In this document: in pieces, positions 36,021 through 46,086 of the stretch
Layout: the number at the start of each line of letters is the position of its first letter
Position numbering within the stretch: position 1 is the stretch's first letter
Source: Syntrophomonas palmitatica JCM 14374
GTDB taxonomy: Bacteria > Bacillota > Syntrophomonadia > Syntrophomonadales > Syntrophomonadaceae
Assembly (NCBI RefSeq): GCF_001311885.1
Contig: NZ_BBCE01000002.1
Location: forward strand, 62,001 to 126,000
Direction of reading: 5' to 3'
DNA length: 64,000 nt
Translations under genes and position numbers: made by a program
The notes under the pieces: model-generated
What the model was told of the DNA's origin: nothing
The model's database searches: none
What the model saw: the letters and a program-made list of their open reading frames with translations, nothing else

Positions 36021-36237
36021 ACTAATCCTCCCCCAAATTGATAATGTCTCAGATATTAAAAGTTTACCACGAAGAAGTGATTTGGAAAATAAATAGTAAG
36101 AAAATAGACCCTAAAAAGGATTTAGGTTTCATACAAACTTACCTTAAAATCATCTCCCATAAGGGATTAGGTTAACGTTTTACCTTTAACAATGTTATGT
36201 AGTATTATCGAAGAGAATATAGCGTTGGAAGTGTTTT

Positions 36238-37451
36238 ATGAACGAATTTCTAACTGTCAGCGAATTAAATAATTACATTGGCAGCTTGCTGGACTGTGAA
36301 CCGGGCTTGCACGGCTTCTGGTTAAAGGGCGAGATTTCAGGGTTTAAGCTTTACCAGCAATCGGGGCATATGTATTTTACGCTTAAGGACCAGGAGAGCA
36401 GCATCAGTTGTGTTATGTTCAAGAGCCGGGTACGGACTTTGGGATTCCAACCAGAAGACGGCATGGAAGTTTTGCTGCGGGGTTCGGTATCAGTTTTCGC
36501 CCGACAGGGAAAATACCAGGTATATGCCGAAGAGATGCAGCCGTATGGCGTAGGAGGATTGTTTCTATATCTGGAGAAACTAAAGGCCCGGCTGGAAGCG
36601 AGGGTTGCTTTGCCGCCGATAAAAAGAGGACGGTTCCCCGGATAGTGAACCGTCTGGGTATAGTTACTTCGCAGGATGGAGCGGCCTTGCGGGATATTCT
36701 AAAAGTCGTGCGCCAGCGTCACAGTAAGGTGGAAATCGTTCTGGTGCATAGTGCCGTACAGGGCCTGGATGCGCCGGCGGAGATTGCCCGGGGCATTAGA
36801 TGGTTGAACCGCCAGAATTATGTCGACCTTATTATTGTGGGACGGGGCGGGGGCTCCTTTGAGGACCTGATGGCTTTCAACAGCGAAGAGGTAGTCAGGG
36901 CTATCTGTGAATCGGTTATTCCAGTGATATCAGCCGTCGGCCATGAAGTGGATTATTGCCTGGCGGACCTGGCGGCTGATCTAAGAGCTGCTACCCCAAC
37001 CCAGGCCGCGCAGCTGGCGGTACCGGATATTGACGGACTTGAGGCGGATATTAACAATTACCGCCACAGGCTTATAAGGGCCATTGACTATAAAATCTCT
37101 TATCGCAGTGAAACGCTTGACCGCATGATGATTAAAAAAATATGGACACAACCTGGTGTTTTGTTGGAAGAACGCCGGCACGATGTGCGAGAATTGCGAC
37201 AGAAATTATGCCAACTGGCTGCAGAACGTTGTAAAGATAAAACCATGGCCCTGTCTTTGGCGGCTACCGCCTTGGACAAGCTGAGCCCGCTCAAGGTTTT
37301 GCAGAGGGGGTACGCCATCGCCAGCCGGGAAGGGCAAATCATTAATAAGAGCGAACAGGTTAATATTGGTGATGAAATCAATATTGATCTTTACCAGGAC
37401 CGGTTGGCGGTTAAGGTTATAGGCAAGGAGACGGTGATCAGATGGCAATGA
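36238..37451 (+). CDS. xseA: Exodeoxyribonuclease VII large subunit, one frameshift
   Basis: Catalytic subunit of ExoVII, about 404 residues reconstructed. N-terminal OB domain: LTVSELNNYIGSLLD, GFWLKGEISGFKLYQQSGHMYFTLKD. A missing G near 36603 joins KLKARLEAR to GCFAADKKRTVPRIVNRLGIVTS. The catalytic domain has the GRGGGSFEDLMAFN motif and HEVDYCLADLAADLRAATPTQAAQLAVP. xseB overlaps its end by 10 bases. An ATG start at 36238 with GGAAGTG upstream. Confidence 0.88.
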
Positions 37452-37672
37452 GCTTTGAACAGGCCATGAAAAACCTGGAACAAATCGTGGAAAATCTTGA
37501 ATCGGGCAGTCTGGAACTCGAAGAATCGTTGAAGCTGTTTGAAGAGGGCATAGCTTTATCACGTTACTGCCAGAAGCTCTTACAGGAGGCCGAAGGCCGT
37601 ATTCAGCGCCTTATAGAAAATGAAAGCGGTGAACTTATTCTCCAGGAGCTTAATATAGAAGAACAGGGCTAA
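37442..37672 (+). CDS. xseB: Exodeoxyribonuclease VII small subunit
   Basis: Seventy-six residue partner of XseA: MSFEQAMKNLEQIVENLESG then SLELEESLKLFEEGIALSRYCQ, the standard pattern. ATG 37442 overlaps the xseA end. In related genomes ispA follows directly; here an efflux operon on the other strand lies between, its last gene overlapping the xseB stop by four bases. Confidence 0.92.
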   Translation: MAMSFEQAMKNLEQIVENLESGSLELEESLKLFEEGIALSRYCQKLLQEAEGRIQRLIENESGELILQELNIEEQG

Positions 37673-39242
37673 TTTTCACTAAGCAGCCTTTGATTAGCCT
37701 GGATTTCAGGTATTTCTTGCACGGGATTCCTGCCTTTTAAAAACAGGCTGAAAAACACAGCCATTAGACATATGGCGGCGGCTACGATAAAACAATCGTC
37801 AATAGCCTCAACCATTGAAAACATGGCCAGTTTTTTAGCTATCAGAGCCAGGCTGGCTATTTGTGAAGTTCCGCTTAACCAGCCCATACCTGCCCCGAGC
37901 CCGGCTGACCATTTTTGCAAAGCGATACCATCCGCTGTGTTAAGGTTGATTAATGCAGCCATATTGGCATAATGAAAGACCTGGCGGTGCTGCATCAGGG
38001 TTGTAAACATCGCAATACCCAGAGAAGCCGCTATCTGCAGAATAACATTGCGCAAAGCCGAGGCTTTGCTGATTAGACTTAAAGGGACTGTGGCCATGCC
38101 GGCCGTAGTGGCTGTTATCATGGAAAGTCCCATGCCAATGCCTCTAAACACCATCAGCAGACTCATAACATAAAAAGGCGTCATTTCAGTAAAATCGCTC
38201 ATCATGTAAGTGGTTACCGTTACCAGGGCCAGGCCGATCAACACTACTCCCCGGGCGCGTAACGGTCGAAAATACGGCCGCTAATAGGCATCATTACCGC
38301 CGTGGCAATAGCCGAGGGAAACACGATTAGTCCGGTTTTCATGGCACTCTGGCCTAAAACGCTTTGCAAAAGCAGGGGGAACAAAAACATGCCGCCAAAC
38401 ATGCCGATATTTAGAGTGATACCGATCAGGGTAGAGACAGTAAATTGAAAATCCTTAAATAAACGCAGCTCTAAAAGCGGTTCGGGATGGGTAAGCTCAT
38501 TATAAACAAATATTGACAAAGCCGTGGCGGCAACAGCAAATAGTGAAACAATATAGGGCGAACCCCAGCCGTGTTTGCTGCCCTGGCTGAGGGCCAGGAG
38601 GAGGCAAAACAGGCCGATGATGGAACTGATTAGTCCGGTGAAATCAAAATGTTTGCCTTTTATGGATTCAGTCTCACTTAAAAGGATAGAGGACAGAACC
38701 AGGTTTATTATGCCAATAGGCACATTGACATAGAATATCAATCGCCAGCTTACGTATTCTACCAGGTAACCGCCCAGGGTAGGCCCTATTGCGGGAGCAG
38801 CCATAGCCGCAATACCCCAGACCCCCATCACCAGGCCAATTTTATTGCGAGGAACTACCCGGTAAACAAAGGCCATACCTAACGGCGTCATTATGCCGCC
38901 TCCGATAGCCTGTATAATCCGGGCCGCGATCAGGCTGTTAATACTCCAGGCCAGGCCACAGATAGCAGATCCCGCCGTAAATAGAGCCAGGGCTATAAAA
39001 TACATGCGTTTGTAGCCAAAACGATCTGCCATAAAGCCGGTGACCGGCATCACCACACCCAATGTCATTAAATAACAGGTTAATACCCATTGGATGGAAT
39101 CGCTGGTGGCGTTGAATATAGCCATAATTTTGGGCAAGGCTACATTTACAATACTGCCGTTTAGAACTGCCATAAACGTGCCAATCAATATGACCGATAT
39201 AACCGACCATTGAATTTTCTGATCATCTTGTGAGGGACGCAT
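37669..39242 (-). CDS. DHA2 family (EmrB/QacA-type) drug transporter, one frameshift
   Basis: Major facilitator with 14 predicted helices, about 525 residues reconstructed. ATG 39242 begins MRPSQDDQKIQWSVISVILIG. Motif A is GFMADRFGYKRMY, and motif C-like sequence is GGGIMTPLGMAF / MGVWGIAAMAAPAIGPTLGGYL. A missing G near 38262 joins SGRIFDRY to GARGVVLIGLALV. Last gene of tetR-emrA-emrB, with the membrane fusion protein gene 23 bases upstream. Proton-driven export of hydrophobic drugs or fatty acids is likely; the substrate is unknown. Confidence 0.85.
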
Positions 39243-39265
39243 ATTACGACTATCTCCCGTAAGGT

Positions 39266-40387
39266 TTAAGGTATGGTGTGAATTTTCACCTGAGCGGACA
39301 TTCCGGGTTTAAGGGGCAGGTTCCGGTAAAGGGGAATAATCTTAACCGGCAAACGCTGGACTACCTTGGTATAATTTCCGGATGAATTTTCAGTCGGCAA
39401 AAGGGAAAAGAACGATTGGGTTGCGCTGCCAACTGAAACTACCCGCCCTGGAATGACCTGACCAGGATAACTGTCGATCTTGATATCTACTTTTTGACCG
39501 GGCTTGACGCGGCCTATTTTCTTTTCCTCTATGTTGGCCGTAATCCAGGTGGAGTCAATGTTACATATGCTTACTATGGTTTGTCCCAAACTTACATTTT
39601 CACCCGGCTGTGCCAGAAGTCTTACTACCCGGCCGCTGCAGGGAGCGACTATAACGCTGTTTTGATAATTGTAACGGGCGGTTTCATACAGAGCCTGACT
39701 CTGTTTCAAAGCGGCTGCATATGAAGGACCGGCAGTCTTCAATTTCGAACCGCTATTGGCTCTGGCCTCCTCCAATGCGGCCTGCAATGATAACATATTA
39801 GCCTGGTCGACATCGAGCAGGTCTTGAGCGCTGGCAGCTTTGCTCTTGGCGCTATCAAGCAAATCCTTGGACAATGCGCCTGACTGATAGAGGGCTTCGC
39901 TCTTTTCGAGATTTCTATTAGCATCAGCCAGAGCGATTTCGCTGTTTTTGACTTTGGCCCGGGCTGCCGCAAGGTTTTTCTCGGCCTTATCAATTGAAGC
40001 CTCAGCCGCTTTTAAATCCTCGGGAAGTTTTTCATAGTTAATTTTGGCCAGTTCTAAACCGGCCTCGGCCTGGTTGAGGGCAATCCTTAATGATGTTTGA
40101 TCCAAATTAGCAAGTACCTGTCCGACTTTAACTTCTTGTTCTTCTTTAACCATGACTGACTCCAGGCGGCCTGCTACTTTAGGACTCACATCAATGATAT
40201 CTCCGGTAACTTTGGCATTATCCGTAGTTATACTGGTTTTAAGCTCTTGTCTCCACCACAAACCAGCGGCAACAGCTAAAACTACAGCCCCTAAAAGAAT
40301 CAGCAGGATAACATTTCTGCGTTTATGTTCGATATTTTCATGATCAACCGGGTGGGTCTGATTGTCCAAGCTAAGTTCCTCCCCCAA
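39266..40387 (-). CDS. HlyD/EmrA family membrane fusion protein
   Basis: Periplasmic-adaptor type protein of 373 residues: one N-terminal helix (VILLILLGAVVLAVAAGLWW), a barrel-sandwich half starting ITTDNAKVTGDIIDVSPKVAGRL, a long coiled coil (residues about 100-230), the second half VIVAPCSGRVVRLLAQPGENVSLGQ and a beta-barrel IEEKKIGRVKPGQKVDIKIDS. Works with the DHA2 transporter. EmrA-type adaptors also exist in Firmicutes without an outer membrane. Confidence 0.88.
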   Translation of the reverse strand: MGEELSLDNQTHPVDHENIEHKRRNVILLILLGAVVLAVAAGLWWRQELKTSITTDNAKVTGDIIDVSPKVAGRLESVMVKEEQEVKVGQVLANLDQTSLRIALNQAEAGLELAKINYEKLPEDLKAAEASIDKAEKNLAAARAKVKNSEIALADANRNLEKSEALYQSGALSKDLLDSAKSKAASAQDLLDVDQANMLSLQAALEEARANSGSKLKTAGPSYAAALKQSQALYETARYNYQNSVIVAPCSGRVVRLLAQPGENVSLGQTIVSICNIDSTWITANIEEKKIGRVKPGQKVDIKIDSYPGQVIPGRVVSVGSATQSFFSLLPTENSSGNYTKVVQRLPVKIIPLYRNLPLKPGMSAQVKIHTIP

Positions 40388-40407
40388 TTATGTTTGTATC
40401 ATCTTTC

Positions 40408-41008
40408 TACTGCTTTAGCAGGCCGTTGAATAAAACCGCCTTAAAAAACTCCTGATCTTTTTGAGGGTCATTTTTATCGCTTTTATTTTCTGCGGATTCT
40501 ATGCTAAAGCCGCGTATTATATTGCGTAAGGCCCTGGCCATCCTGTAGCTGTCAGTGGTTATGAAAACACCTTGCTCTATGCCTCTATCTATTATTGCTG
40601 CCAGTAACTGCAGTTTTTTTCCCGGATAGAATTAAATTCAGACATCCAGTGCTCCGGGACGGCTTTGGCAAACAAAAGCCGGGTCAAGGATAAAAACAAA
40701 CGGTTATAGGTCATAAAAAACTCATATTGCAGAGAAAGGTATTGGTTCAGAGCTGCGCGGGCATCGGTTTCAACCGCGCATTTATCATGCATATTTATAT
40801 AACTTTCTTCTGTTACCTGATAAATGAGATAGTATAATATTTCTTCTTTACTATCAAAATATTGGTAAATGGTGCCTTTGCCGAATTCGGCGGCTTTGGC
40901 GATATCCTGGACTGTTACTGCTTCAAAGTCTTTATCGAGATATAATTGCCGGGCAGCATTGGCGATTAATTGTTTTTTAAATTCACGTTCAGCTTCCTTG
41001 CGTGAAAT
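40408..41008 (-). CDS. TetR family regulator, one frameshift, start codon unclear
   Basis: Repressor of about 200 residues, first gene of the efflux operon. DNA-binding domain: REFKKQLIANAARQLYL, then VTVQDIAKAAEFGKGTIYQYFDSKEEIL. The A7 run at 40614-40620 (T on the given strand) seems to lack one A; the C-terminus LQLLAAIIDRGIEQGVF...FNGLLKQ continues in the other frame to the TAG at 40408. No ATG, GTG or TTG occurs in frame at the expected start; translation could begin at ATT near 41008 (SRKEAEREF), or a base error hides the start. Confidence 0.75.
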
Positions 41009-41171
41009 CCCGAAAACCCCCTTTAATTGACCGCGTGGTTTTAAAATTGACCAACAAGTTTTATATTAGATTTGTAAGATTCAGGTGTCAAGTGATTATT
41101 CCTTAAAAGATAATCAAAATCGAGAAAAATGGTAAAATGAATAAATCAAGTTGATTAGAGGAGCAGAACGT

Positions 41172-42076
41172 ATGGAACTGGATGTTAAAGCATTTAAAAA
41201 AGAAATGTCTAATAGAAAGGAATATGTTGACTCCTGTTTACAAAAGTATCTGCATAACGTAGAGATTCAGCCGGCGGTTATTCACGAAGCCATGTATTAC
41301 GCGGTTTTAAATGGAGGAAAACGTCTGCGCCCTATTCTCGTATTCGAAGGAGCGATTCTGGCGGGAGCCAGGCGGGAGACTGTGATGCCGTTGGCCTGTG
41401 CGGTAGAAATGATTCATTGTTATTCTTTGGTGCATGATGATCTTCCGGCTATGGATGATGATGATTTCAGAAGGGGGAAGCTACCTGCCATAAGGTTTTC
41501 GGTGAAGCTAACGCTATTTTAACTGGGGATGCCCTCTTAACGGCTGCTTTCGAATTAATGAGTCTTAATGCCCAGGTGGAAGGCATAAAGCCTGCATACT
41601 TGATAAGGGTTATCGGAGAGATAGCCCGGGCTGCTGGCAGCCGAGGCATGATCGGCGGTCAGGTGATTGATCTGCAATCAGAGGGAAAAGCAGTTGATTA
41701 TGAAACCTTGCGCACCCTGCATAGTCTTAAAACCGGCGAGCTTTTTCGGGCTTCTTTACGGGCCGGAGCTATATTAACGGGTATGAATGAAGCAGGAGTT
41801 AATGCCCTGGACGATTATGCCAGGAGCTTTGGGTTGGCTTTTCAGATTACTGACGATATATTAGATATAAAAGGCAACGAAGAACTAATAGGCAAACCGG
41901 TGGGCAGTGATGAAAAGAACCATAAGACTACCTATCCCAGCCTGTTTGGTTTGGAGAAATCATATGAACTGGCGCGGGAAAGTGTAGAAGCCTGCATAGC
42001 CAGCCTGGAGCGTTTTGGACCGGAAGCTGACTTCCTGCGTCGATTAGCAGCTTATGTTCTGATTCGTGAAAGCTGA
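41172..42076 (+). CDS. ispA: Polyprenyl (farnesyl/geranylgeranyl) diphosphate synthase, one frameshift
   Basis: Chain-elongating prenyltransferase, about 302 residues reconstructed. ATG 41172 follows GAGGAG. First Asp-rich motif HDDLPAMDDDDFRRG, second DDILDIKG, also GGKRLRPILV and GGQVIDLQSEG. One C is missing near 41480 (GK then PTCHKVFGEANAILTGDALL). It sits before dxs, so it shares the isoprenoid pathway with it; between them is the OLE-type RNA and oapA. Confidence 0.88.
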
Positions 42077-42107
42077 AAGGCTGAAATCGCTCAATAAACC
42101 ACCAGGC

Positions 42108-42136
42108 TGGATTGTATTTTGGGCCTGTGATATAAT
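42108..42136 (+). promoter_or_regulatory. Extended -10 promoter ahead of the OLE-type RNA
   Basis: TGATATAAT: TATAAT at 42131-42136 with TG one base before it (extended -10). A poor -35 (TGGATT, 42108-42113) lies 17 bases upstream. A start near 42143 would begin just where the structured RNA begins. Confidence 0.5.
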
Positions 42137-42142
42137 AGGCAT

Positions 42143-42760
42143 CGACAAGATGACTGGCAAAAGGTTGCAGTATTCTAGTCAGCCCTACCAGTTTGAAGAC
42201 GGGGCTAAAAATCCGTTAAGGGCACAACGATGAAGCTTCTGGTGTCGGCTTTGGACGCCCAGTCCGGGGTCGTCGCTGGGAGTTAAGGGTGTGGGGGCAA
42301 TCCGCAACGGCATGCGGGCATGACCCTCATATCCGTGGAGGCTTTCTATCGGAGACGATAGAAAGAAAACCTGCATTTGGTAGAAGCTGGGTGCAGTGTA
42401 GCCTGCCTTGAGTGGAGGCGGCGGATGAACGCAAAAGGGTGAAAAAGTCCCGGCCAGGACTGTATCGCCTGTTCTGAAACCGTCGGCTGCAAAAGAGGCT
42501 AGAAACTGGTGTGGGCTGCCGGGGAAAACCCCTAGACTGATTGCTTTTTAGCATAGTTTATCGAGGATTAAAGTGCGTACTAAGTGGTAATCCAGTCTCA
42601 TAACCGGCGACGGTATGAAGCGGGCATAAAGGGAAACCGCCCATCTGGCAACAGTTGGGAGACCTGCTGGGAAAACCTTCTGGACCTAAGTCGCAGCGTT
42701 TACTCGCTAAACAACCTTTTGCCGGTATATTGACCGGACCTGGATTAGTATCCATGTCTG
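42143..42760 (+). ncRNA. ole: OLE RNA (ornate, large, extremophilic), about 620 nt
   Basis: A 700-base gap without a supportable frame lies between ispA and a small DUF21-like membrane protein gene, upstream of dxs. This is the known place of OLE RNA, and the size (family about 610 nt) agrees. The stretch is rich in short complementary arms. Clear examples: a perfect 10-base stem at 42342-42365 capped by GAGA (a GNRA loop), TGACT/AGTCA near the 5' end, CCGGT/ACCGG near 42723-42738, and TGGAT-TAGT-ATCCA near 42741-42754 at the 3' end. OLE forms a membrane ribonucleoprotein with OapA, encoded next. I base the call on context, length and structure, not on a covariance search. Ends are approximate. 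Confidence 0.82.
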
Positions 42761-42777
42761 GATGTACATAATATTAA

Positions 42778-43364
42778 ATGGATAGTGAAGGATAAAAGGT
42801 GCAGATACAGAAGACGAGCCTGATATCAGGCTGATTATCGCCTTCTTTACATTTTTTATAGCCTTGCTGGTAAGTATAGGCTCTGAAGCTCTGGTAAGGG
42901 CGGTTAACAGCGTGATAGTCGCTGTTTTTCTGCTTTTATTGATAATATTTCTGGGAATATTTTTTGATATTATAGGTACAGCATCAACCGCGGCGCTTTT
43001 GCCACCTTTTAATGCTCAAGCCGCCAAGAAATTATATGGAGCCCGGCAGGCGGTGACTCTGATTCGCAATGCCGATCTGGTCGCTAATTTCTGCAATGAC
43101 GTTGTGGGGGACATTTCCGGTACTCTAAGCGGCGCTATCGGAGCAGGCATAGTGGTCAAACTTGCTCAGCAGTTTGCATTGATTGATACGGTACTGGCCG
43201 GAGCTGTAATGACCAGCATTATTGCCGCTTTGACAGTGGGAGGAAAAGCGGTGGGTAAGGGAATGGCGATTAATCATTGCAATGCAATCATATCAAGAGT
43301 AGCCAGGGTAGTGGCCTGGTGGGAAGATATCAGCGGGATGGAATTGTTTAAAAACAGAAGGTGA
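42778..43364 (+). CDS. oapA: OLE-associated membrane protein OapA, probable frameshift near the start
   Basis: Membrane protein with at least three helices (IIAFFTFFIALLVSIGSEAL, VIVAVFLLLLIIFLGIFFDIIG, and VLAGAVMTSIIAALTVGGKAV), related to DUF21/CorB proteins, with GTASTAALLPPFNAQAAKKLYG and LIRNADLVANFCNDVVGD. OapA binds OLE RNA at the membrane. The frame is open upstream into ADTEDEPDIRLIIAFF but has no start there; ATG 42778 (MDSEG) reaches it if one base is missing near 42793. The undisputed frame begins at TTG 42864, which would cut the first helix, so I prefer the longer version. Six bases ahead of dxs. Confidence 0.75.
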
Positions 43365-43370
43365 ATATAG

Positions 43371-45293
43371 ATGTACAAACGGATTACCGAAATTAACTCG
43401 CCGGATGATGTCAAAAAGCTGAATATAAACGGTATGTATGAATTGGCCGATGATATAAGAGAAATGCTCATTGAGAGTGTTTCCCGCTGCGGAGGGCATC
43501 TGGCTTCTAATCTGGGTGTAGTGGAACTGAGCATTGCTTTGCACTATGTTTTTGATTCTCCGCGGGACAAAATAATCTGGGATGTAGGCCATCAGAGTTA
43601 CGCCCATAAAATTCTGACCGGCCGCTGGCAGCAGATGAATATGCTCAGACAGTTCGGAGGCCTGTCTGGTTTTCCCAAACAGGAAGAGTCGGTGCATGAT
43701 GCCTTTAATACCGGCCACAGCAGCACCTCTATTTCTGCCGCGTTGGGACTAGCATTGGCCCGTGATATTCAGGGTGAAAAGTATTCGGTTGTGGCAATAA
43801 TTGGTGACGGAGCCTTGACCGGAGGCATGGCCTTTGAAGCCTTAAACCACGCAGGTCATATAGAAAAGGATTTAATAGTAGTTTTAAATGATAACGAAAT
43901 GTCCATTTCTAAAAATGTCGGAGCCATGTCTGCTTATCTTAACCGTCTGCGTACCGATCCCGGCTATTCCAAACGCAAGGAAGGGATAGAACAGGCCCTG
44001 AATAAAATTCCGGCTATTGGACCCAATATCGCCAGAGCGGCGGGCAAGTTTAAAGACACGGTGAAGTATATGATGGTACCAGGGGTGCTTTTTGAAGAAC
44101 TGGGCTTTAAATACATTGGACCGGTTAACGGCCATGATCTGGAGGAATTGATTCCGGTTCTGTCTAATGTAGCCAAAATGAAGGGACCGGTTCTGGTACA
44201 TACCATAACCAGTAAAGGGCGGGGTTATGAACCGGCTCTGGAGGATCCTGACCGTTTTCATGGTATCGGTCCTTTTGATATCGAAACCGGTATAACCGTA
44301 CCTAAACCGATTAAAACCTATACAGAAATATTTGGAAAATTTATGTTGGAAAAAGGACGCGAGGACCCCAAAGTGGTAGCTATTACCGCAGCCATGACCA
44401 GCGGTACCGGTTTAACCGAATTTGCCCATAATTTTCCGCACAGGTTTTTTGATGTCGGTATCTGTGAACAGCATGCCGTGACTTTGGCGGCAGGTATGGC
44501 TCGGGGAGGCCTCAAACCGGTGGTGGCCATCTATTCGACATTCCTGCAGCGCGCCTATGATCAGATTATACACGATGTGGCTATGCAAAATCTTCCGGTG
44601 ATTTTTGCCCTCGACCGTGCCGGGTTAGTCGGTGAAGACGGCCCTACTCATCATGGTATTTACGATCTGGCCTACCTGCGTTCGATTCCTAATATGACGG
44701 TTATGGCTCCGGCCAATGAACGCGAACTCATAGATATGCTATATACCGCTTTTACAATCAACGGTCCGGTGGCAATACGTTATCCGCGGGGCGCCGGGGA
44801 AGGATTGGAGTTGCCGCCTCAGCCCGCCAAAGTAGAAATTGGACAGTCTGTAGTCTATGAAAAGGGAGAACACCTGGTTATAATCGGCATTGGCCGCGGG
44901 GTCAACCTGGGACGCGAAGTCCGGAGCATACTTGCCAAGCAAGGTATTGAAGCATCATTGCTGGATGCTCGTTTTGTGAAACCACTGGATGAGGAGCTCA
45001 TCATAAAAATGGCGGCCAATCGCGGTCGTCTGGTTTGCATTGAAGACGGATGTTTGGCGGGGGGATTTGGTTCAGCTGTATTGGAAACACTGGCGAAACA
45101 TAATGTAAAAGCGGATGTGCTTTGTTTTGGTATTCCGGACGAATTTGTGGAGCATGGCCGCGTGGATCAGTTATTTGATCTATTAAATCTTGATGCGAAT
45201 TCTATTAGTGAATCGATTATGAACCGCTGGCCGGAAATAACTTCGCGGGAAAAGACATGGAGGCTGCTCAAATTTGGCAAAAATCAGGCTTGA
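43371..45293 (+). CDS. dxs: 1-deoxy-D-xylulose-5-phosphate synthase
   Basis: First and thiamine-diphosphate-dependent step of the MEP pathway, pyruvate plus glyceraldehyde 3-phosphate to DXP. 640 residues, full length. N-terminal ThDP domain: HLASNLGVVELSIALHYVFD, WDVGHQSYAHKILTGR, the GDGALTGGMAFEALNHAG motif with NDNEMSISKNVGA. Central domain: DVGICEQHAVTLAAGMA, DRAGLVGEDGPTHHG and RYPRGAG. tlyA overlaps its end by 20 bases. Confidence 0.95.
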   Translation: MYKRITEINSPDDVKKLNINGMYELADDIREMLIESVSRCGGHLASNLGVVELSIALHYVFDSPRDKIIWDVGHQSYAHKILTGRWQQMNMLRQFGGLSGFPKQEESVHDAFNTGHSSTSISAALGLALARDIQGEKYSVVAIIGDGALTGGMAFEALNHAGHIEKDLIVVLNDNEMSISKNVGAMSAYLNRLRTDPGYSKRKEGIEQALNKIPAIGPNIARAAGKFKDTVKYMMVPGVLFEELGFKYIGPVNGHDLEELIPVLSNVAKMKGPVLVHTITSKGRGYEPALEDPDRFHGIGPFDIETGITVPKPIKTYTEIFGKFMLEKGREDPKVVAITAAMTSGTGLTEFAHNFPHRFFDVGICEQHAVTLAAGMARGGLKPVVAIYSTFLQRAYDQIIHDVAMQNLPVIFALDRAGLVGEDGPTHHGIYDLAYLRSIPNMTVMAPANERELIDMLYTAFTINGPVAIRYPRGAGEGLELPPQPAKVEIGQSVVYEKGEHLVIIGIGRGVNLGREVRSILAKQGIEASLLDARFVKPLDEELIIKMAANRGRLVCIEDGCLAGGFGSAVLETLAKHNVKADVLCFGIPDEFVEHGRVDQLFDLLNLDANSISESIMNRWPEITSREKTWRLLKFGKNQA

Positions 45294-46083
45294 TCTTCTG
45301 CTGCAGGAAAAAGGATGGGCGTCCAGCCGGGAAAAAGCCCGGGCATTTATCCTGGCGGGTGAGGTTGCAGTAGATGGCCGCGTTATTGATAAAGCCGGTA
45401 CCCTCGTTGAAGAAAACGCAGAGATTGAAATTAGGCACAGCGGCTCCCGTTACGTCAGCCGCGGGGGACTCAAGCTGGAAAAGGCCATCCGGGAATTTGG
45501 ATTGAATTTTGAGGATAAGCTGGTATTGGATGTAGGCGCATCAACCGGAGGATATACTGATTGCGCCTTACAGCATGGGGCTGCCCGGGTATATGCGCTG
45601 GATGTCGGGTATGGGCAGCTGGACTGGAGCCTGCGCAACGACCCGCGGGTAGTATGCATAGAACGCACTAACATTCGTTACTTTACTCCCGAAGAACTGA
45701 GCGAAAAGGTGGATATAATAACCGTAGACGTTTCTTTTATTTCCACTGCTTTAGTTTTCCCGGTAATTCAAAAACTGATAAAGCAGGACGGAGATATTGC
45801 AGTTCTGATTAAGCCGCAGTTTGAAGCAGGCAAAAACAAAGTTGGCAAAAAAGGCGTTGTCAAAGACGTTTTGGTGCACAGGGAAGTTCTGCTTCATTCC
45901 ATAGAATCTGCCCGGCTTAATGGCTTAACTTGTTTGAAACTTACTTATTCACCTATTACTGGACCTCAGGGTAATATAGAATTCTTTTTGCACCTTAGAC
46001 CCGGGGACGAAACCTTTGGCGATTGGGAGCATGAGGTAGTCAAAGTAGTTGAAGAGGCACATAAGGAACTGGGAGGACATTAG
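45274..46083 (+). CDS. tlyA: TlyA family rRNA (cytidine-2'-O)-methyltransferase/hemolysin-like
   Basis: S4 domain (RLDLLLQEKGWASSREKARAFILAGEVAVDG) followed by an FtsJ-like methyltransferase: SAM loop VLDVGASTGGYTDCALQHGA, ALDVGYGQLDWSLRNDPRVV and IKPQFEAGKNKVGKKGVVKD. 269 residues, full length. TTG 45274 lies within the end of dxs. In mycobacteria TlyA methylates both rRNAs; in Firmicutes (YqxC) the target is less sure. Confidence 0.9.
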   Translation: MAKIRLDLLLQEKGWASSREKARAFILAGEVAVDGRVIDKAGTLVEENAEIEIRHSGSRYVSRGGLKLEKAIREFGLNFEDKLVLDVGASTGGYTDCALQHGAARVYALDVGYGQLDWSLRNDPRVVCIERTNIRYFTPEELSEKVDIITVDVSFISTALVFPVIQKLIKQDGDIAVLIKPQFEAGKNKVGKKGVVKDVLVHREVLLHSIESARLNGLTCLKLTYSPITGPQGNIEFFLHLRPGDETFGDWEHEVVKVVEEAHKELGGH

Positions 46084-46086
46084 CTT

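Noticed and set aside
42185-42755. Minus-strand frames of 60-75 codons across the OLE region
   Set aside because: Low-complexity Pro/Ser/Arg translations without ribosome sites, as expected when a structured GC-rich RNA is translated.
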